Shown one piece after another: positions 9,099 through 17,641 of a stretch of DNA of 33,056 nt. The notes under the pieces were generated by a model. That model searched no databases and was not told the DNA's origin. It worked only from the letters and a program-made list of their open reading frames with translations. The position numbers and the translations under genes are program-made. Numbering within the stretch: the first letter of the stretch is position 1; the number at the start of each line of letters is the position of its first letter. The stretch spans positions 1 to 33,056 of the forward strand of contig CACZGH010000035.1 in the NCBI GenBank assembly GCA_902780635.1, in the 5' to 3' direction. The stretch comes from an uncultured Prevotellaceae bacterium (GTDB lineage Bacteria > Bacteroidota > Bacteroidia > Bacteroidales > Bacteroidaceae).

Positions 9099-9186
9099 AC
9101 ACACTCCCCCTAAGCTTAATTAGGAATTAGTAGGTAGGAATTAGTAGATAACACACTCCCCCTGCCCCCGGGGGCAGGGGGAGTGT
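9099..9186. repeat. repeat-rich 3' region with a 34-bp perfect palindrome
   Basis: The word ACACACTCCCCCT occurs at 9099-9111 and again at 9151-9163. Between them are two 14-bp direct repeats (9121-9134 and 9135-9148, TAGGAATTAGTAGG/A), themselves built on a 7-bp period (TAGGAAT/TAGTAGG). The second word runs into a loopless 17+17 bp palindrome at 9153-9186, centred between 9169 and 9170. Confidence 0.85.
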
Positions 9187-9190
9187 TTAA
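9153..9190 (+). terminator. probable terminator after trmD
   Basis: The G/C-rich 17-bp stem at 9153-9186 is followed by TTTAA. The T-tract is short, so termination rather than another palindrome function is likely but not certain. Confidence 0.5.
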
Positions 9191-9270
9191 ATGTAGGAAA
9201 AAGAGTCCCGAAAGTTAAGTGAACGAAGTCATTTTTTGTTTGAAGTTTTCAGTTATATTTATTTTTTTAT

Positions 9271-9278
9271 TACTTTTG
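9271..9278 (+). promoter_or_regulatory. -7 element for the Xaa-Pro peptidase gene
   Basis: TACTTTTG matches TAnnTTTG; a TTTTC (9246-9250) is 20 nt upstream at the -33 position. It fixes the start at ATG 9311, because an in-frame upstream ATG at 9236 would precede the transcription start. Confidence 0.6.
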
Positions 9279-9310
9279 CAAAAAATATAGAAAAACTTCA
9301 AACGAACACC

Positions 9311-10714
9311 ATGTTTAGCAAAGAAACATACATCAGCCGACGGGCGGAACTGAAAAAACTGGTCGGCGAAGGAGTCATCCTTTTGTTTGGCAACAATGAG
9401 TCACCCTGCAACTACCCTGCCAATGCGTATTATCCTTTCAGGCAAGACTCTTCATTCCTCTACTATTTTGGACAAAAGCGCGATGGACTGGTGGGAGTCA
9501 TCGACATCGACAATGACACAGAGACACTCATCGGCGATGACATTGACATCGAAGACATCGTGTGGTATGGCAGCGTAGACTGTGTGAAAGACCTCGCTGC
9601 ACAAGTTGGTGTCAGCCATACGGCACCCATGAGCCAACTCAAAGAGATCTGCGACAAGGCACGGGCCGCCAAGCGCACCATCCATTTTCTGCCACCCTAC
9701 CGCCACGACATCAAAATCCAGTTGATGGAACTGCTCGGCATCCACCCCAGCCAGCAAAAACAAGCTGCCTCCATGCCGCTCATCCAGGCGGTGGTGAAGA
9801 TGCGCTCCACCAAGGAGCCTCAGGAGATAGAGGCACTGGAGAGAGCCTCCGTCATCGGCTATCAGATGCACACCACGGCCATGCGCATCGCCCGTCCCGG
9901 TGTGACAGAGAAATATGTGGGCGGTCAAGTAGACGGCATCGCCTTCTCTCATGGTGCCATGCCCAGTTTTGCCACCATTTTCACTCAGCACGGCGAGATC
10001 ATGCACGGCAATCCCTCCTTGGCATTGCTGGAGGAAGGTCGTCTGGCTCTCTGCGACTGTGGAGCCGAGACCATCGACCACTACTGCAGTGACAACACCC
10101 GCACCTTCCCCGTAAGTGGACGGTTCACACAACGTCAACTTGAAATCTACTCCATCGTCGAGGCTTGTCATGACTATGTGCTTGACGTGGCCCGTCCGGG
10201 AGTGAAATATATGGATGTGCACTTCGCTGTCTGTCGTCTGATGACAGAAAAGCTCAAAGAACTGGGATTGATGCGCGGCGACACCGACGAGGCTGTCAAG
10301 GCCGGCGCACACGCCATGTTCCTGCCCCACGGCCTGGGCCATATGATGGGCATGGACGTACACGACATGGAAAACCTCGACCAGATCAACGTGGGCTTCG
10401 ATGCTGAGACACGTCCCAACCTGGAGCAATTTGGCACCAACTGCCTGCGCATGGGCCGGCGTCTGGAGGAGGGTTTCGTCGTGACCGACGAGCCCGGCAT
10501 CTACTTCATCCCCGCTCTCATCGACGACTGGCGCGCCTCCGGCCATTGCAAAGAGTTTCTCAACTTCGACCTGCTGGAGACCTACAAAGACTTCGGTGGC
10601 ATCCGTATCGAGGACGACGTGCTCATCACTGCCGACGGCTGCCGCTTCATCGGCAAAGACCGCATCCCCTACCACCCGAAGGATATAGAGGCTTTCATCG
10701 CCTCCCGTTCATAA
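9311..10714 (+). CDS. M24B metallopeptidase, Xaa-Pro aminopeptidase/prolidase type
   Basis: A 467-residue dinuclear-metal peptidase that cleaves Xaa-Pro bonds; no signal peptide, so cytoplasmic. An N-terminal aminopeptidase-P domain (MFSKETYISRRAELKK... ESPCNYPANAYYPFRQDSSFLYYFG) precedes the pita-bread domain. The five metal ligands are visible: D249 (CDCGAE), D261 (SDNTRTF), H344 (HGLGHMMGMDVHD), E394 (VTDEPGIYF) and E434 (IRIEDDV). The 40-residue distance between the two glutamates is as in prolidases/long PepP forms and longer than in E. coli PepP. The start at 9311 is chosen from the promoter at 9271-9278. The next gene, another peptidase, starts 53 bp after it, suggesting co-transcription for peptide use. 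Confidence 0.92.
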   Translation: MFSKETYISRRAELKKLVGEGVILLFGNNESPCNYPANAYYPFRQDSSFLYYFGQKRDGLVGVIDIDNDTETLIGDDIDIEDIVWYGSVDCVKDLAAQVGVSHTAPMSQLKEICDKARAAKRTIHFLPPYRHDIKIQLMELLGIHPSQQKQAASMPLIQAVVKMRSTKEPQEIEALERASVIGYQMHTTAMRIARPGVTEKYVGGQVDGIAFSHGAMPSFATIFTQHGEIMHGNPSLALLEEGRLALCDCGAETIDHYCSDNTRTFPVSGRFTQRQLEIYSIVEACHDYVLDVARPGVKYMDVHFAVCRLMTEKLKELGLMRGDTDEAVKAGAHAMFLPHGLGHMMGMDVHDMENLDQINVGFDAETRPNLEQFGTNCLRMGRRLEEGFVVTDEPGIYFIPALIDDWRASGHCKEFLNFDLLETYKDFGGIRIEDDVLITADGCRFIGKDRIPYHPKDIEAFIASRS

Positions 10715-10767
10715 CGCGACACCCATTCTGTCTATTACACAACAAAATAATCATTAAAAACCAAATT

Positions 10768-11979
10768 ATGAGAAAATTAATGTTGATGGCCCTGATGGCA
10801 TTCATTGCCATAGGCGCAAATGCACAAGAAAAAAACAAACCCGTATTCACCGTTGTCAAGGAGAACAAAATCACCAGTATCAAAGACCAGAACCGGTCAG
10901 GCACCTGTTGGGCTTACTCCACACTCAGCTATTTTGAGGCAGAGATACTGAAAGCCACTGGCAAGACCTACGACCTGTGTGAGAGCTTCGTGGCCAACAA
11001 GACCTATATGGACCGCGCCATCCAGGTGGTGCGCCTGCATGGCGACTGCCAGTTCTCACAGGGCGGTAGCGCCTATGACGTGCTCTATTGCTTGAAGAAC
11101 TATGGTATCTGCCCTGAAGACGCCATGCCTTTCCCCGGCAGTCTCTATGGCGACTCTCTCAACAACTTCAACGAGTTTTTCAGCCTCATGGAACCCTACG
11201 TGGAGGCTGTGTCGAAAAACAAAGCCAGCAAGATCTCCAACCAGTGGAAACCAGGTCTGCAAGGTATCCTCAACGCTTATCTGGGCGAGTGCCCCAAAGA
11301 GTTCACCTATGAGGGCAAGAAATACACTCCTGAGACCTTCGTCAAGAGCTTAGGCATCAATCTCGACGACTATGTCTCCATCACCAGCTACACCCACCGC
11401 CCATTCTACACACAATTCCCCGTTGAGGTGCAGGACAACTGGCGCAATCCACTTTCATGGAACCTGCCTATGGACGAGATGATGCGTATCATCGACAATG
11501 CCGTGATGAATGGTTACACTGTGGCATGGGGTGGCGACGTGTCAGAGGACGGCTTCACCCGCAAAGGCGTGGCCTACTCCATCGACTCCAAGAAAGCACA
11601 GAGCCTGGCAGGCAGCGACATGGCCCGCTGGCTGAAGCTCACCCGAACAGAGAAGAGCAACCTGCTCGACTCATTAGGCTGCAACGTGCCTGAGATCATC
11701 CCGACACAGGAGTTGCGTCAGCAGCGCTATGACAACTGGGAGCTGACCGACGACCATGGCATGCTCATCTACGGCATCGCCAAAGACCAGAACGGCAAAG
11801 AATACTATATGGTGAAGAACTCTTGGGGTGAGTCTGGTGACTACAAAGGCATCTGGTACATGACCAAGAACTTCATCGCCGCCAACACCATGGACTATAC
11901 GGTCAACAAGAACGCCATCCCCAAGGACATCCTCAAGAAGATGACCGACGCCCGCAAAAACCAGCCCTTAGGCGACTAA
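10768..11979 (+). CDS. secreted C1 cysteine peptidase, bleomycin hydrolase/PepC-like
   Basis: A 403-residue papain-fold peptidase of the C1B group, likely an exported aminopeptidase. The signal peptide MRKLMLMALMAFIAIGANAQ sets the start at 10768. Catalytic residues are all present: Q41 and C47 in KDQNRSGTCWAYS, H330 in DDHGMLIYG, and N351 in VKNSWGE. Most bacterial PepC proteins are cytoplasmic; the signal peptide is typical of the Bacteroidetes branch. The ORF extends upstream without a stop, but that part overlaps the previous gene in another frame and is not coding. It ends before a 500-bp gap with a terminator at 12186-12218. Confidence 0.9.
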   Translation: MRKLMLMALMAFIAIGANAQEKNKPVFTVVKENKITSIKDQNRSGTCWAYSTLSYFEAEILKATGKTYDLCESFVANKTYMDRAIQVVRLHGDCQFSQGGSAYDVLYCLKNYGICPEDAMPFPGSLYGDSLNNFNEFFSLMEPYVEAVSKNKASKISNQWKPGLQGILNAYLGECPKEFTYEGKKYTPETFVKSLGINLDDYVSITSYTHRPFYTQFPVEVQDNWRNPLSWNLPMDEMMRIIDNAVMNGYTVAWGGDVSEDGFTRKGVAYSIDSKKAQSLAGSDMARWLKLTRTEKSNLLDSLGCNVPEIIPTQELRQQRYDNWELTDDHGMLIYGIAKDQNGKEYYMVKNSWGESGDYKGIWYMTKNFIAANTMDYTVNKNAIPKDILKKMTDARKNQPLGD

Positions 11980-12005
11980 GCAACAATTGACCATTCATCA
12001 TTATA

Positions 12006-12040
12006 AGAATTTCAAGTTTCGCAAGTACTCAACTTGCAGG
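12006..12040. repeat. interspersed intergenic element, copy B
   Basis: AGAATTTCAAGTTTC ... CTCAACTTGCAGG matches copy A at 231-263. Within it, GCAAGT/ACTTGC (12021-12037) can form a 6-bp hairpin. Confidence 0.5.
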
Positions 12041-12146
12041 TAGTTAAGGAGTTAAGTAGTTATCGCTTCGCTAAGGAGTGAAGCCAAATGAATCGTAGGC
12101 TGTCTATCTTTAGCCATCAGATGTAATGGCTTAACTCCTTAACTAC
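12040..12146. repeat. 17-bp inverted repeat with octamer array
   Basis: GTAGTTAAGGAGTTAAG (12040-12056) is repeated in perfect inverted form at 12130-12146, 73 nt apart. The left arm belongs to an octamer array: AGTTAAGG (12042), AGTTAAGT (12050), AGTTATCG (12058). Confidence 0.85.
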
Positions 12147-12185
12147 TTTAACTTCTTAACTTCTCTCAACTTGAGAAATTTGAGT

Positions 12186-12221
12186 AAAAATCCCCTCTTT
12201 GCGGAAGAGGGGATTTTTTAT
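12186..12221 (+). terminator. intrinsic terminator
   Basis: Stem AAAAATCCCCTCTT (12186-12199), loop TGCGG, stem AAGAGGGGATTTTT (12205-12218), then TTAT. It ends the peptidase transcript. The remainder of the gap up to about 12360 shows no gene. Confidence 0.9.
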
Positions 12222-12362
12222 TCTTTCGCTGTCATCCGAAGAAAAGGCAAGCGTCGGCAGTGCAAACGTCGCTAAAACGAAAACCGAAATGCCAAAAGCC
12301 AACAAGTTGAGCCCAAGCGAAACATGGAGTCATTATATAAATAATCTAAAAAATAGATGGAA

Positions 12363-12396
12363 TTTGCAATAATATGAGTTTTTATTTGTATCTTTA
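12363..12396 (+). promoter_or_regulatory. probable recJ-recQ promoter
   Basis: TTTG (12363-12366) and TATCTTTA (12389-12396), 22 nt apart, match the -33/-7 pair with one mismatch. Confidence 0.5.
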
Positions 12397-12401
12397 CACG
12401 C

Positions 12402-12449
12402 AATTTGCCCTTATATGGGCAAATTCGAGCGTAGTGCCCACCGCGCTAC
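12402..12449 (+). promoter_or_regulatory. two hairpins in the recJ 5' leader
   Basis: Hairpin 1: AATTTGCCC/GGGCAAATT (12402-12425, 6-nt loop). Hairpin 2: GTAGTG/CGCTAC (12431-12449, 7-nt loop). They occupy the start of an about 80-nt leader; hairpin 1 begins near the expected transcription start and could stabilise the mRNA or tune expression. No known riboswitch class is recognised. Confidence 0.45.
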
Positions 12450-12481
12450 CATCCCGAAGACAGGAATAAAAACAAATATAA

Positions 12482-14233
12482 ATGCACTTTAAATGGAATT
12501 ACGAACCACCTACATCAGACCAGAAGAAAGCAGCTGAAGAGCTGGGAGCGAAGTTGGGCATCAACCCCATCCTCGGCTTATTGCTCATCCGGCGCGGTAT
12601 TACTACCGAATCGGCTGCACGTAGGTATTTCCGACCGCAGCTTGCCGACCTCATCAACCCATTCCTCATGAAGGACATGGACGTTGCCGTAGACAGGCTG
12701 AACGATGCCATGGGCCGGAAAGAGCGCATATTGGTGTATGGTGATTATGACGTAGACGGATGCACCGCGGTGGCACTGGTGTATAAGTTTCTGCAGCAGT
12801 TTTACTCCAACATCGACTACTATATCCCCGACCGCTATGACGAGGGATATGGCATCAGCGAGAAAGGACTGAAATATGCGCAAGAAACAGGTGTGAAACT
12901 CATTATCATTCTCGATTGCGGCATCAAGGCCATCGAGGAGATAGCGTATGCCAAGAAATTGGGCATCGACTTTATCATTTGCGACCATCACGTCCCCGAC
13001 GAGGAGATGCCTGATGCTGTCGCTGTATTAAACCCCAAGAGAGAGGACGACCCCTACCCCTTCAAGCATCTCTGTGGATGCGGTGTAGGGTTTAAGTTTA
13101 TGCAGGCTTTTGCCAAGAACAACGGCATCCCGTTCTCTCGTCTCATCCCCCTGCTCGACTTCTGTGCTGTGAGCATCGCAGCCGATATTGTGCCGGTGAC
13201 GGAGGAGAACCGTATCCTCGCCTTTCATGGGCTCAAACAGCTCAACCAGAATCCGAGCATCGGTCTGAAAGCCATCATCGACATCTGTGGACTCAACGGG
13301 CGCGACATCTCCATGAGCGATATCGTGTTCAAGATCGGTCCGCGTATCAATGCGTCGGGACGTATGGAGAATGGCAAGGAGAGCGTGGACCTGCTCATCG
13401 AGCGTGACTTCGCGTCGGCCCTGCGTAAGGCGCGGCATATCAACGAGTACAACGAGCAGCGCAAAGACATCGACAAGCAGATGACCGAGGAGGCCAACCA
13501 GATTGTGGCCAAGCTGGAGAGCCAGAAGCACCAGCCCAGCATCGTGCTCTACGATGAAAACTGGAAAAAAGGCGTCATCGGCATTGTTGCCTCCCGTCTC
13601 ACCGAAATCTACTTCCGCCCCACTGTGGTGCTCACCCGTGACGAGAACCTCGCCACCGGCTCCGCCCGCTCTGTGGCTGGTTTCGATGTCTACTCCGCCA
13701 TCAAGCACTGCCGCGACTTGTTGCTCAACTTCGGTGGCCACACCTATGCCGCCGGTCTGACCCTGCGTTGGGATGACATCAAGGAGTTTAGGCAGAGGTT
13801 TCAGAAATATGTCGAGGAGCACATACAACCTGAGCAGACAGAGGCCATCCTCAATATTGACGCACAGATAGACTTCAAGGATATCTCCGGCAAACGCCTT
13901 TACAACGACCTGAAAAAGTTTGCACCCTTCGGTCCCGGCAATGAGAAGCCCCTCTTCTGCACAGTGGGCGTCTACGACTTCGGCACCAGCAAAGTGGTGG
14001 GCCGTGACCAAGAACACATCAAACTGGAGTTGGTCGACTCGAAGTCTAACAATGTGATGAACGGTATCGCCTTCGGTCAGAGTGCCTCCGCCCGTTATAT
14101 CAAGTCTAAGCGCAGTTTTGACATCGCCTACACCATCGAGGACAATATCTACAAGCATGGCAGCGTGCAGCTGCAGATAGAAGACATCAGGCCCGCGGAG
14201 GAAGAGGATGGACACGTATCGGCAGACGCTTAG
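12482..14233 (+). CDS. recJ: single-strand-specific 5'-3' exonuclease RecJ
   Basis: Degrades single-stranded DNA 5' to 3' in recombination and mismatch repair; cytoplasmic. 583 residues, normal for RecJ. The DHH domain shows motif I GDYDVDG (87-93), the LDCG motif (144-147) and CDHHVP (167-172); the DHHA1 domain has GGHTYAAGL, followed by the OB-like C-terminal domain (APFGPGNEKP). The start ATG at 12482 is supported by the leader and by the N-terminal RecJ pattern. Its last 26 bases overlap recQ, indicating translational coupling of two DNA-end processing enzymes that act together in the RecF pathway. Confidence 0.96.
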   Translation: MHFKWNYEPPTSDQKKAAEELGAKLGINPILGLLLIRRGITTESAARRYFRPQLADLINPFLMKDMDVAVDRLNDAMGRKERILVYGDYDVDGCTAVALVYKFLQQFYSNIDYYIPDRYDEGYGISEKGLKYAQETGVKLIIILDCGIKAIEEIAYAKKLGIDFIICDHHVPDEEMPDAVAVLNPKREDDPYPFKHLCGCGVGFKFMQAFAKNNGIPFSRLIPLLDFCAVSIAADIVPVTEENRILAFHGLKQLNQNPSIGLKAIIDICGLNGRDISMSDIVFKIGPRINASGRMENGKESVDLLIERDFASALRKARHINEYNEQRKDIDKQMTEEANQIVAKLESQKHQPSIVLYDENWKKGVIGIVASRLTEIYFRPTVVLTRDENLATGSARSVAGFDVYSAIKHCRDLLLNFGGHTYAAGLTLRWDDIKEFRQRFQKYVEEHIQPEQTEAILNIDAQIDFKDISGKRLYNDLKKFAPFGPGNEKPLFCTVGVYDFGTSKVVGRDQEHIKLELVDSKSNNVMNGIAFGQSASARYIKSKRSFDIAYTIEDNIYKHGSVQLQIEDIRPAEEEDGHVSADA

Positions 14234-16106
14234 GAAATACTGGGGTTATGACGACTTCCGCGGCATACAACGCCAGATCATTGAGAGCATCGACCAGGGT
14301 CACGACACCCTGGGACTGATGCCCACGGGTGGTGGCAAGTCCATCACTTTTCAGGTGCCTGCGCTGCTCAAGGAGGGTGTGTGCTTAGTGGTGACCCCAC
14401 TGATTGCCCTGATGAAAGACCAGGTGGCCCATCTGCGTGCCAAAGGCATCCTTGCCTCCGCCATCTACTCGGGCATGACCCACCATGAGATTCTGACTAC
14501 CATGGAAAACGCCATCTACGGTGGCGTGAAGATTTTGTACGTGTCGCCAGAGCGGCTTTCCTCCCCCTTTTTCATCAAGAAGATGACCAACGTCAATGTG
14601 AGTTTCATCACTGTCGACGAGGCTCATTGTATCAGCCAGTGGGGTTATGACTTCCGCCCGTCCTATCTCAAAATCAACGATATCCGTCTGCTCAAGCCCG
14701 ACGTTCCCATCCTGGCGCTTACCGCCACAGCCACCCCCCAGGTGGTCGATGACATCCAGGAGCAACTTGGCTTTGCCGAGAAACGTGTCTACAGCATGAG
14801 TTTCGAGCGTAAGAACCTCAGCTATATCGTGAGAGACGCCCCCGACAAAGTGACCGAACTGCTCCATATCCTTCATGCGGTGAAAGGCTGTGGCATCGTC
14901 TATGTGCGCAGCCGCCGCAAGACCAAGGAAATCGCCCAGCTGCTCAACGACCATGGCATCACCGCCACCTATTACCATGCCGGACTGGAAGCCGCAGACA
15001 AAGACCAAAAGCAGAAAGACTGGCAGCAAGACAAAGTGAGAATGATGGTGGCTACCAATGCCTTTGGCATGGGTATCGACAAACCGGATGTGCGCATCGT
15101 CGTTCACATCGACTGCCCCGACTCCATCGAAGCTTATTTCCAAGAAGCCGGCCGCGCCGGAAGAGACGGTGAGAAAGCCTATGCCGTGTTGCTATACAAC
15201 AACAGCGACCGCCGTAAACTCACCAAACGCATCAGCGACAATTTCCCTGAAAAAGACTATATTCGTCAGGTCTATGACCACCTGGCAGATTTCCTGCAAG
15301 TGGGTATAGGCAGTGGCGCTGGAGCCACTTTTGAGTTTGACATCGAGAGATTCTGCCGTGTCTTCAAGCACTTTCCCATACAGGTAGACTCAGCCCTGAA
15401 AATCCTGCAGCGCGCCGGTTATGTCGAATACGACACGGATCCGGGCAGCAATCCAAGGCTGATGTTCAATCTGGAAAGAGAAGACCTGTATAAGCTGAAA
15501 CAACTGACCAAGGTGCAGGACACTGTCATCACCGCTTTGTTGCGACTCTACGGTGGGTTATTCACCGACTATTGCTTTATCGATGAGAGTTACGTGGCGC
15601 AAAAAGCCGGACTTGACTCCCACACCGTCTACGAAATATTGAAAGGGCTGAGCCGGCAACAAATCATCCACTTTATCCCACGCCGCAAACTCCCCACCAT
15701 CACCTACACCGAGCGGCGCGAGGACGGATGCCGTCTCTCCATCCCTCCATCGGTCTATGAAGAGCGCAAAACCAGCTTTATCGACCGTATCGAGTCCATG
15801 GTCGGTTATGCCACCAACGACCAGATATGCCGCAGCCGACAGTTGCTCAGATACTTTGGAGAAAGCCGTTCGCGTGACTGTGGCCACTGCGACGTATGCA
15901 TCGCCCATCAGCGTGATGCCGGAGCTTCCGCCAAAGAATCCACCGTTAGGGAACGTATTCTTCAGTTATTATCCGACCGGGAAAAGCATCATCTCTCGGA
16001 GCTTCACACCTTAGGCATTCCCAAGGCACCATTAGACACCGCCCTCGAATACCTCATCCATGAAGAGGAGATTTGTATCGAGGGTGGATTTCTTCAAAAG
16101 AAATAG
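14208..16106 (+). CDS. recQ: ATP-dependent DNA helicase RecQ
   Basis: A 3'-5' superfamily 2 helicase that unwinds DNA ends and forks for RecJ. Walker A is MPTGGGKS (K44), Walker B is DEAH (137-140) in VDEAHCISQWGYDFR, and motif VI is in the QEAGRAGRDG region. The RecQ zinc site lies in CRSRQLLRYF...CGHCDVC, with a winged-helix RQC-like part before it. No HRDC domain is obvious; the 632-residue protein ends in a small helical tail. The start overlaps recJ by 26 bp. The stop lies only 8 bp from the stop of the convergent MFS gene, with no terminator between them. Confidence 0.95.
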   Translation: MDTYRQTLRKYWGYDDFRGIQRQIIESIDQGHDTLGLMPTGGGKSITFQVPALLKEGVCLVVTPLIALMKDQVAHLRAKGILASAIYSGMTHHEILTTMENAIYGGVKILYVSPERLSSPFFIKKMTNVNVSFITVDEAHCISQWGYDFRPSYLKINDIRLLKPDVPILALTATATPQVVDDIQEQLGFAEKRVYSMSFERKNLSYIVRDAPDKVTELLHILHAVKGCGIVYVRSRRKTKEIAQLLNDHGITATYYHAGLEAADKDQKQKDWQQDKVRMMVATNAFGMGIDKPDVRIVVHIDCPDSIEAYFQEAGRAGRDGEKAYAVLLYNNSDRRKLTKRISDNFPEKDYIRQVYDHLADFLQVGIGSGAGATFEFDIERFCRVFKHFPIQVDSALKILQRAGYVEYDTDPGSNPRLMFNLEREDLYKLKQLTKVQDTVITALLRLYGGLFTDYCFIDESYVAQKAGLDSHTVYEILKGLSRQQIIHFIPRRKLPTITYTERREDGCRLSIPPSVYEERKTSFIDRIESMVGYATNDQICRSRQLLRYFGESRSRDCGHCDVCIAHQRDAGASAKESTVRERILQLLSDREKHHLSELHTLGIPKAPLDTALEYLIHEEEICIEGGFLQKK

Positions 16107-16114
16107 TCAGGCTC

Positions 16115-17326
16115 TCATTCTCTCACCAGCCGATAGGCAAAGGCAGCCACCACGGCATATCCTATGAGCGGTATGATGAAAGGCAAAGACATGCTGCCCG
16201 TGCTGTCGGCCAGAAGTCCCATGAGCATAAACCCACAACCGCCTACGGGGGTCATCATCAACAGCGATGAGGCGCTTTTGGTGAGAGAGCCCAGTCCGCG
16301 CAACGAGAGGGAGAAGATGGTGGGAAACATCATCGCCTCAAACAGATAGTTGAGCACCAGCGCCACCATCGACACTTTACCCAGGTCGAGCATGACAAGC
16401 ACCATACAGAAGAGAGTGCCCAAGGCGCAATACAACAACATCCGCTCCGCCCTGACACTGCGCATGATCCAGCTACACACGAAACGCCCCACCATAAAAA
16501 TCACCAAAGCGAGACTGATGACCACCGAGGCGGTATTCTTTGACATGAGTCCCTCGCCGGTCATGAAATTGACAAAATAGCTGTTGATGGAAATCTCCGC
16601 CACCTCGTATGCTAATAGAGCCATCAAGCCAAAGACAAACATCCGATGGCTGAACAACTTGGACCAGCGGGAGACGGTCCCTTCAGACTGGTCGTCTTGT
16701 TTCTGTGATGACACCGCCGTGATTTCTGGCAGCTTCACGAAAGAGAAGACGACAGCAACAGCCAGCACCACCACACCCATCACCATATAAGGCACGGTGA
16801 CATCGCCACTGCTCCCGTCGGTGCGGAACAGATACTGCCCCACAATAAAAGTGGCCATAAAACATCCCATCCCATTGAAAGTCTGAGACAGGTTGAGGCG
16901 GCTCGACGCCGTAGCCTCCGGCCCTAACTCGGTGACGTAGGGATTGGCGGCTGTCTCTAAGAACACCAAGCCGCAACCAATGACAAAGAGCGAGGCCAAA
17001 AACACATTGAAAGTGCCCACCTGCATGCCCGGCACAAACGACAACGCCCCGACGCCAAACAGCACCAGTCCGAAGACCACCCCTCTGCGATAGCCAAAGC
17101 GGTTGATAAACATCCCCGCCGGAATAGCCATGAGGAAATAGCCCAGATAGGTGGTCACCTGTATGAGCGACGACTGTGTGATGGAAATATGCAACTCGTC
17201 CTGAAAATGCTTGTTGAGCACATCAAGAATGGCACGGGCAAATCCCCATAAGAAAAACAAAGTGGTGATCAGTACAAAAGGCACGACATACTGTCGGTCT
17301 ATCAATTGATGTTTTTTAGAGGTCAT
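16115..17326 (-). CDS. MFS sugar transporter, FucP (FHS) family
   Basis: A 403-residue inner-membrane protein with about 12 hydrophobic segments. It resembles the fucose/glucose/galactose:H+ symporters: VPFVLITTLFFLWGFARAILDVLNKHFQ at the N-terminus, YFLMAIPAGMFINRFGYRRG between helices 2 and 3, and ETAANPYVTELGPEATASSRLNLSQTFNGMG, the FHS hallmark. The sugar cannot be read from sequence; no fucose, rhamnose or galactose catabolic gene lies next to it. It has its own strong promoter (17352-17383) and a short leader. It converges on recQ. Confidence 0.9.
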   Translation of the reverse strand: MTSKKHQLIDRQYVVPFVLITTLFFLWGFARAILDVLNKHFQDELHISITQSSLIQVTTYLGYFLMAIPAGMFINRFGYRRGVVFGLVLFGVGALSFVPGMQVGTFNVFLASLFVIGCGLVFLETAANPYVTELGPEATASSRLNLSQTFNGMGCFMATFIVGQYLFRTDGSSGDVTVPYMVMGVVVLAVAVVFSFVKLPEITAVSSQKQDDQSEGTVSRWSKLFSHRMFVFGLMALLAYEVAEISINSYFVNFMTGEGLMSKNTASVVISLALVIFMVGRFVCSWIMRSVRAERMLLYCALGTLFCMVLVMLDLGKVSMVALVLNYLFEAMMFPTIFSLSLRGLGSLTKSASSLLMMTPVGGCGFMLMGLLADSTGSMSLPFIIPLIGYAVVAAFAYRLVRE

Positions 17327-17351
17327 ATTTGGAGACTTTACAATTTTCCTG

Positions 17352-17383
17352 CAAAGTTACGGAAAAACGAGAGAAAAGCCAAA
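17352..17383 (-). promoter_or_regulatory. promoter for the MFS transporter
   Basis: On the minus strand TAACTTTG (17352-17359) and TTTG (17380-17383) are spaced by 20 nt, a full consensus match. A second TAACTTTG at 17426-17433 lacks a -33 partner. The rest of the 315-bp gap (17384-17641) is AT-rich with no supportable gene. Confidence 0.75.
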
Positions 17384-17641
17384 CTTGTTTGAGCTTTTCC
17401 GAGTGCCCAGTAATTTCGGCGAAGCCAAAGTTACGAAAAGTCGAGTTCCTTTTTTGTGTGTATAATCCTAAAGGGTTGTTAATAAATCTAAAAAACAGGA
17501 GGGGCAGAATAATAATTCATTTCTTTGTAAAGAAAAATACGATTATTACGATTATTATATTTTTTTGATTATGGGTATGCATCAGAGAATTCGTCCACGT
17601 GTTGTGGCACACGGGAGAGCAGCTGCGTGGTCTGCTGTTTA

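Noticed and set aside
9452-10675. 407-residue open frame on the minus strand opposite the M24B peptidase
   Set aside because: It is a mirror of a strongly coding plus-strand gene with all metal ligands; its translation is a low-complexity mix of Val, His, Asp and Gly with no motif, as expected from codon shadowing.
12421-12470. tRNA remnant on the minus strand (GGTAGCGCGG-like stretch)
   Set aside because: No acceptor or T-arm pairing can be built around it; the segment is better explained as a leader hairpin of recJ.
13028-14215. 395-residue open frame on the minus strand opposite recJ
   Set aside because: Shadow of recJ codons; no start context, no domain, and recJ is unambiguous.
16683-16976. 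97-codon minus-strand frame within the MFS gene
   Set aside because: An alternative frame of the transporter; the main frame has continuous membrane helices and family motifs, so there is no frameshift.
17329-17568. 79-codon open frame upstream of the MFS gene
   Set aside because: It lies over the MFS promoter on the opposite strand and is low-complexity at its end.
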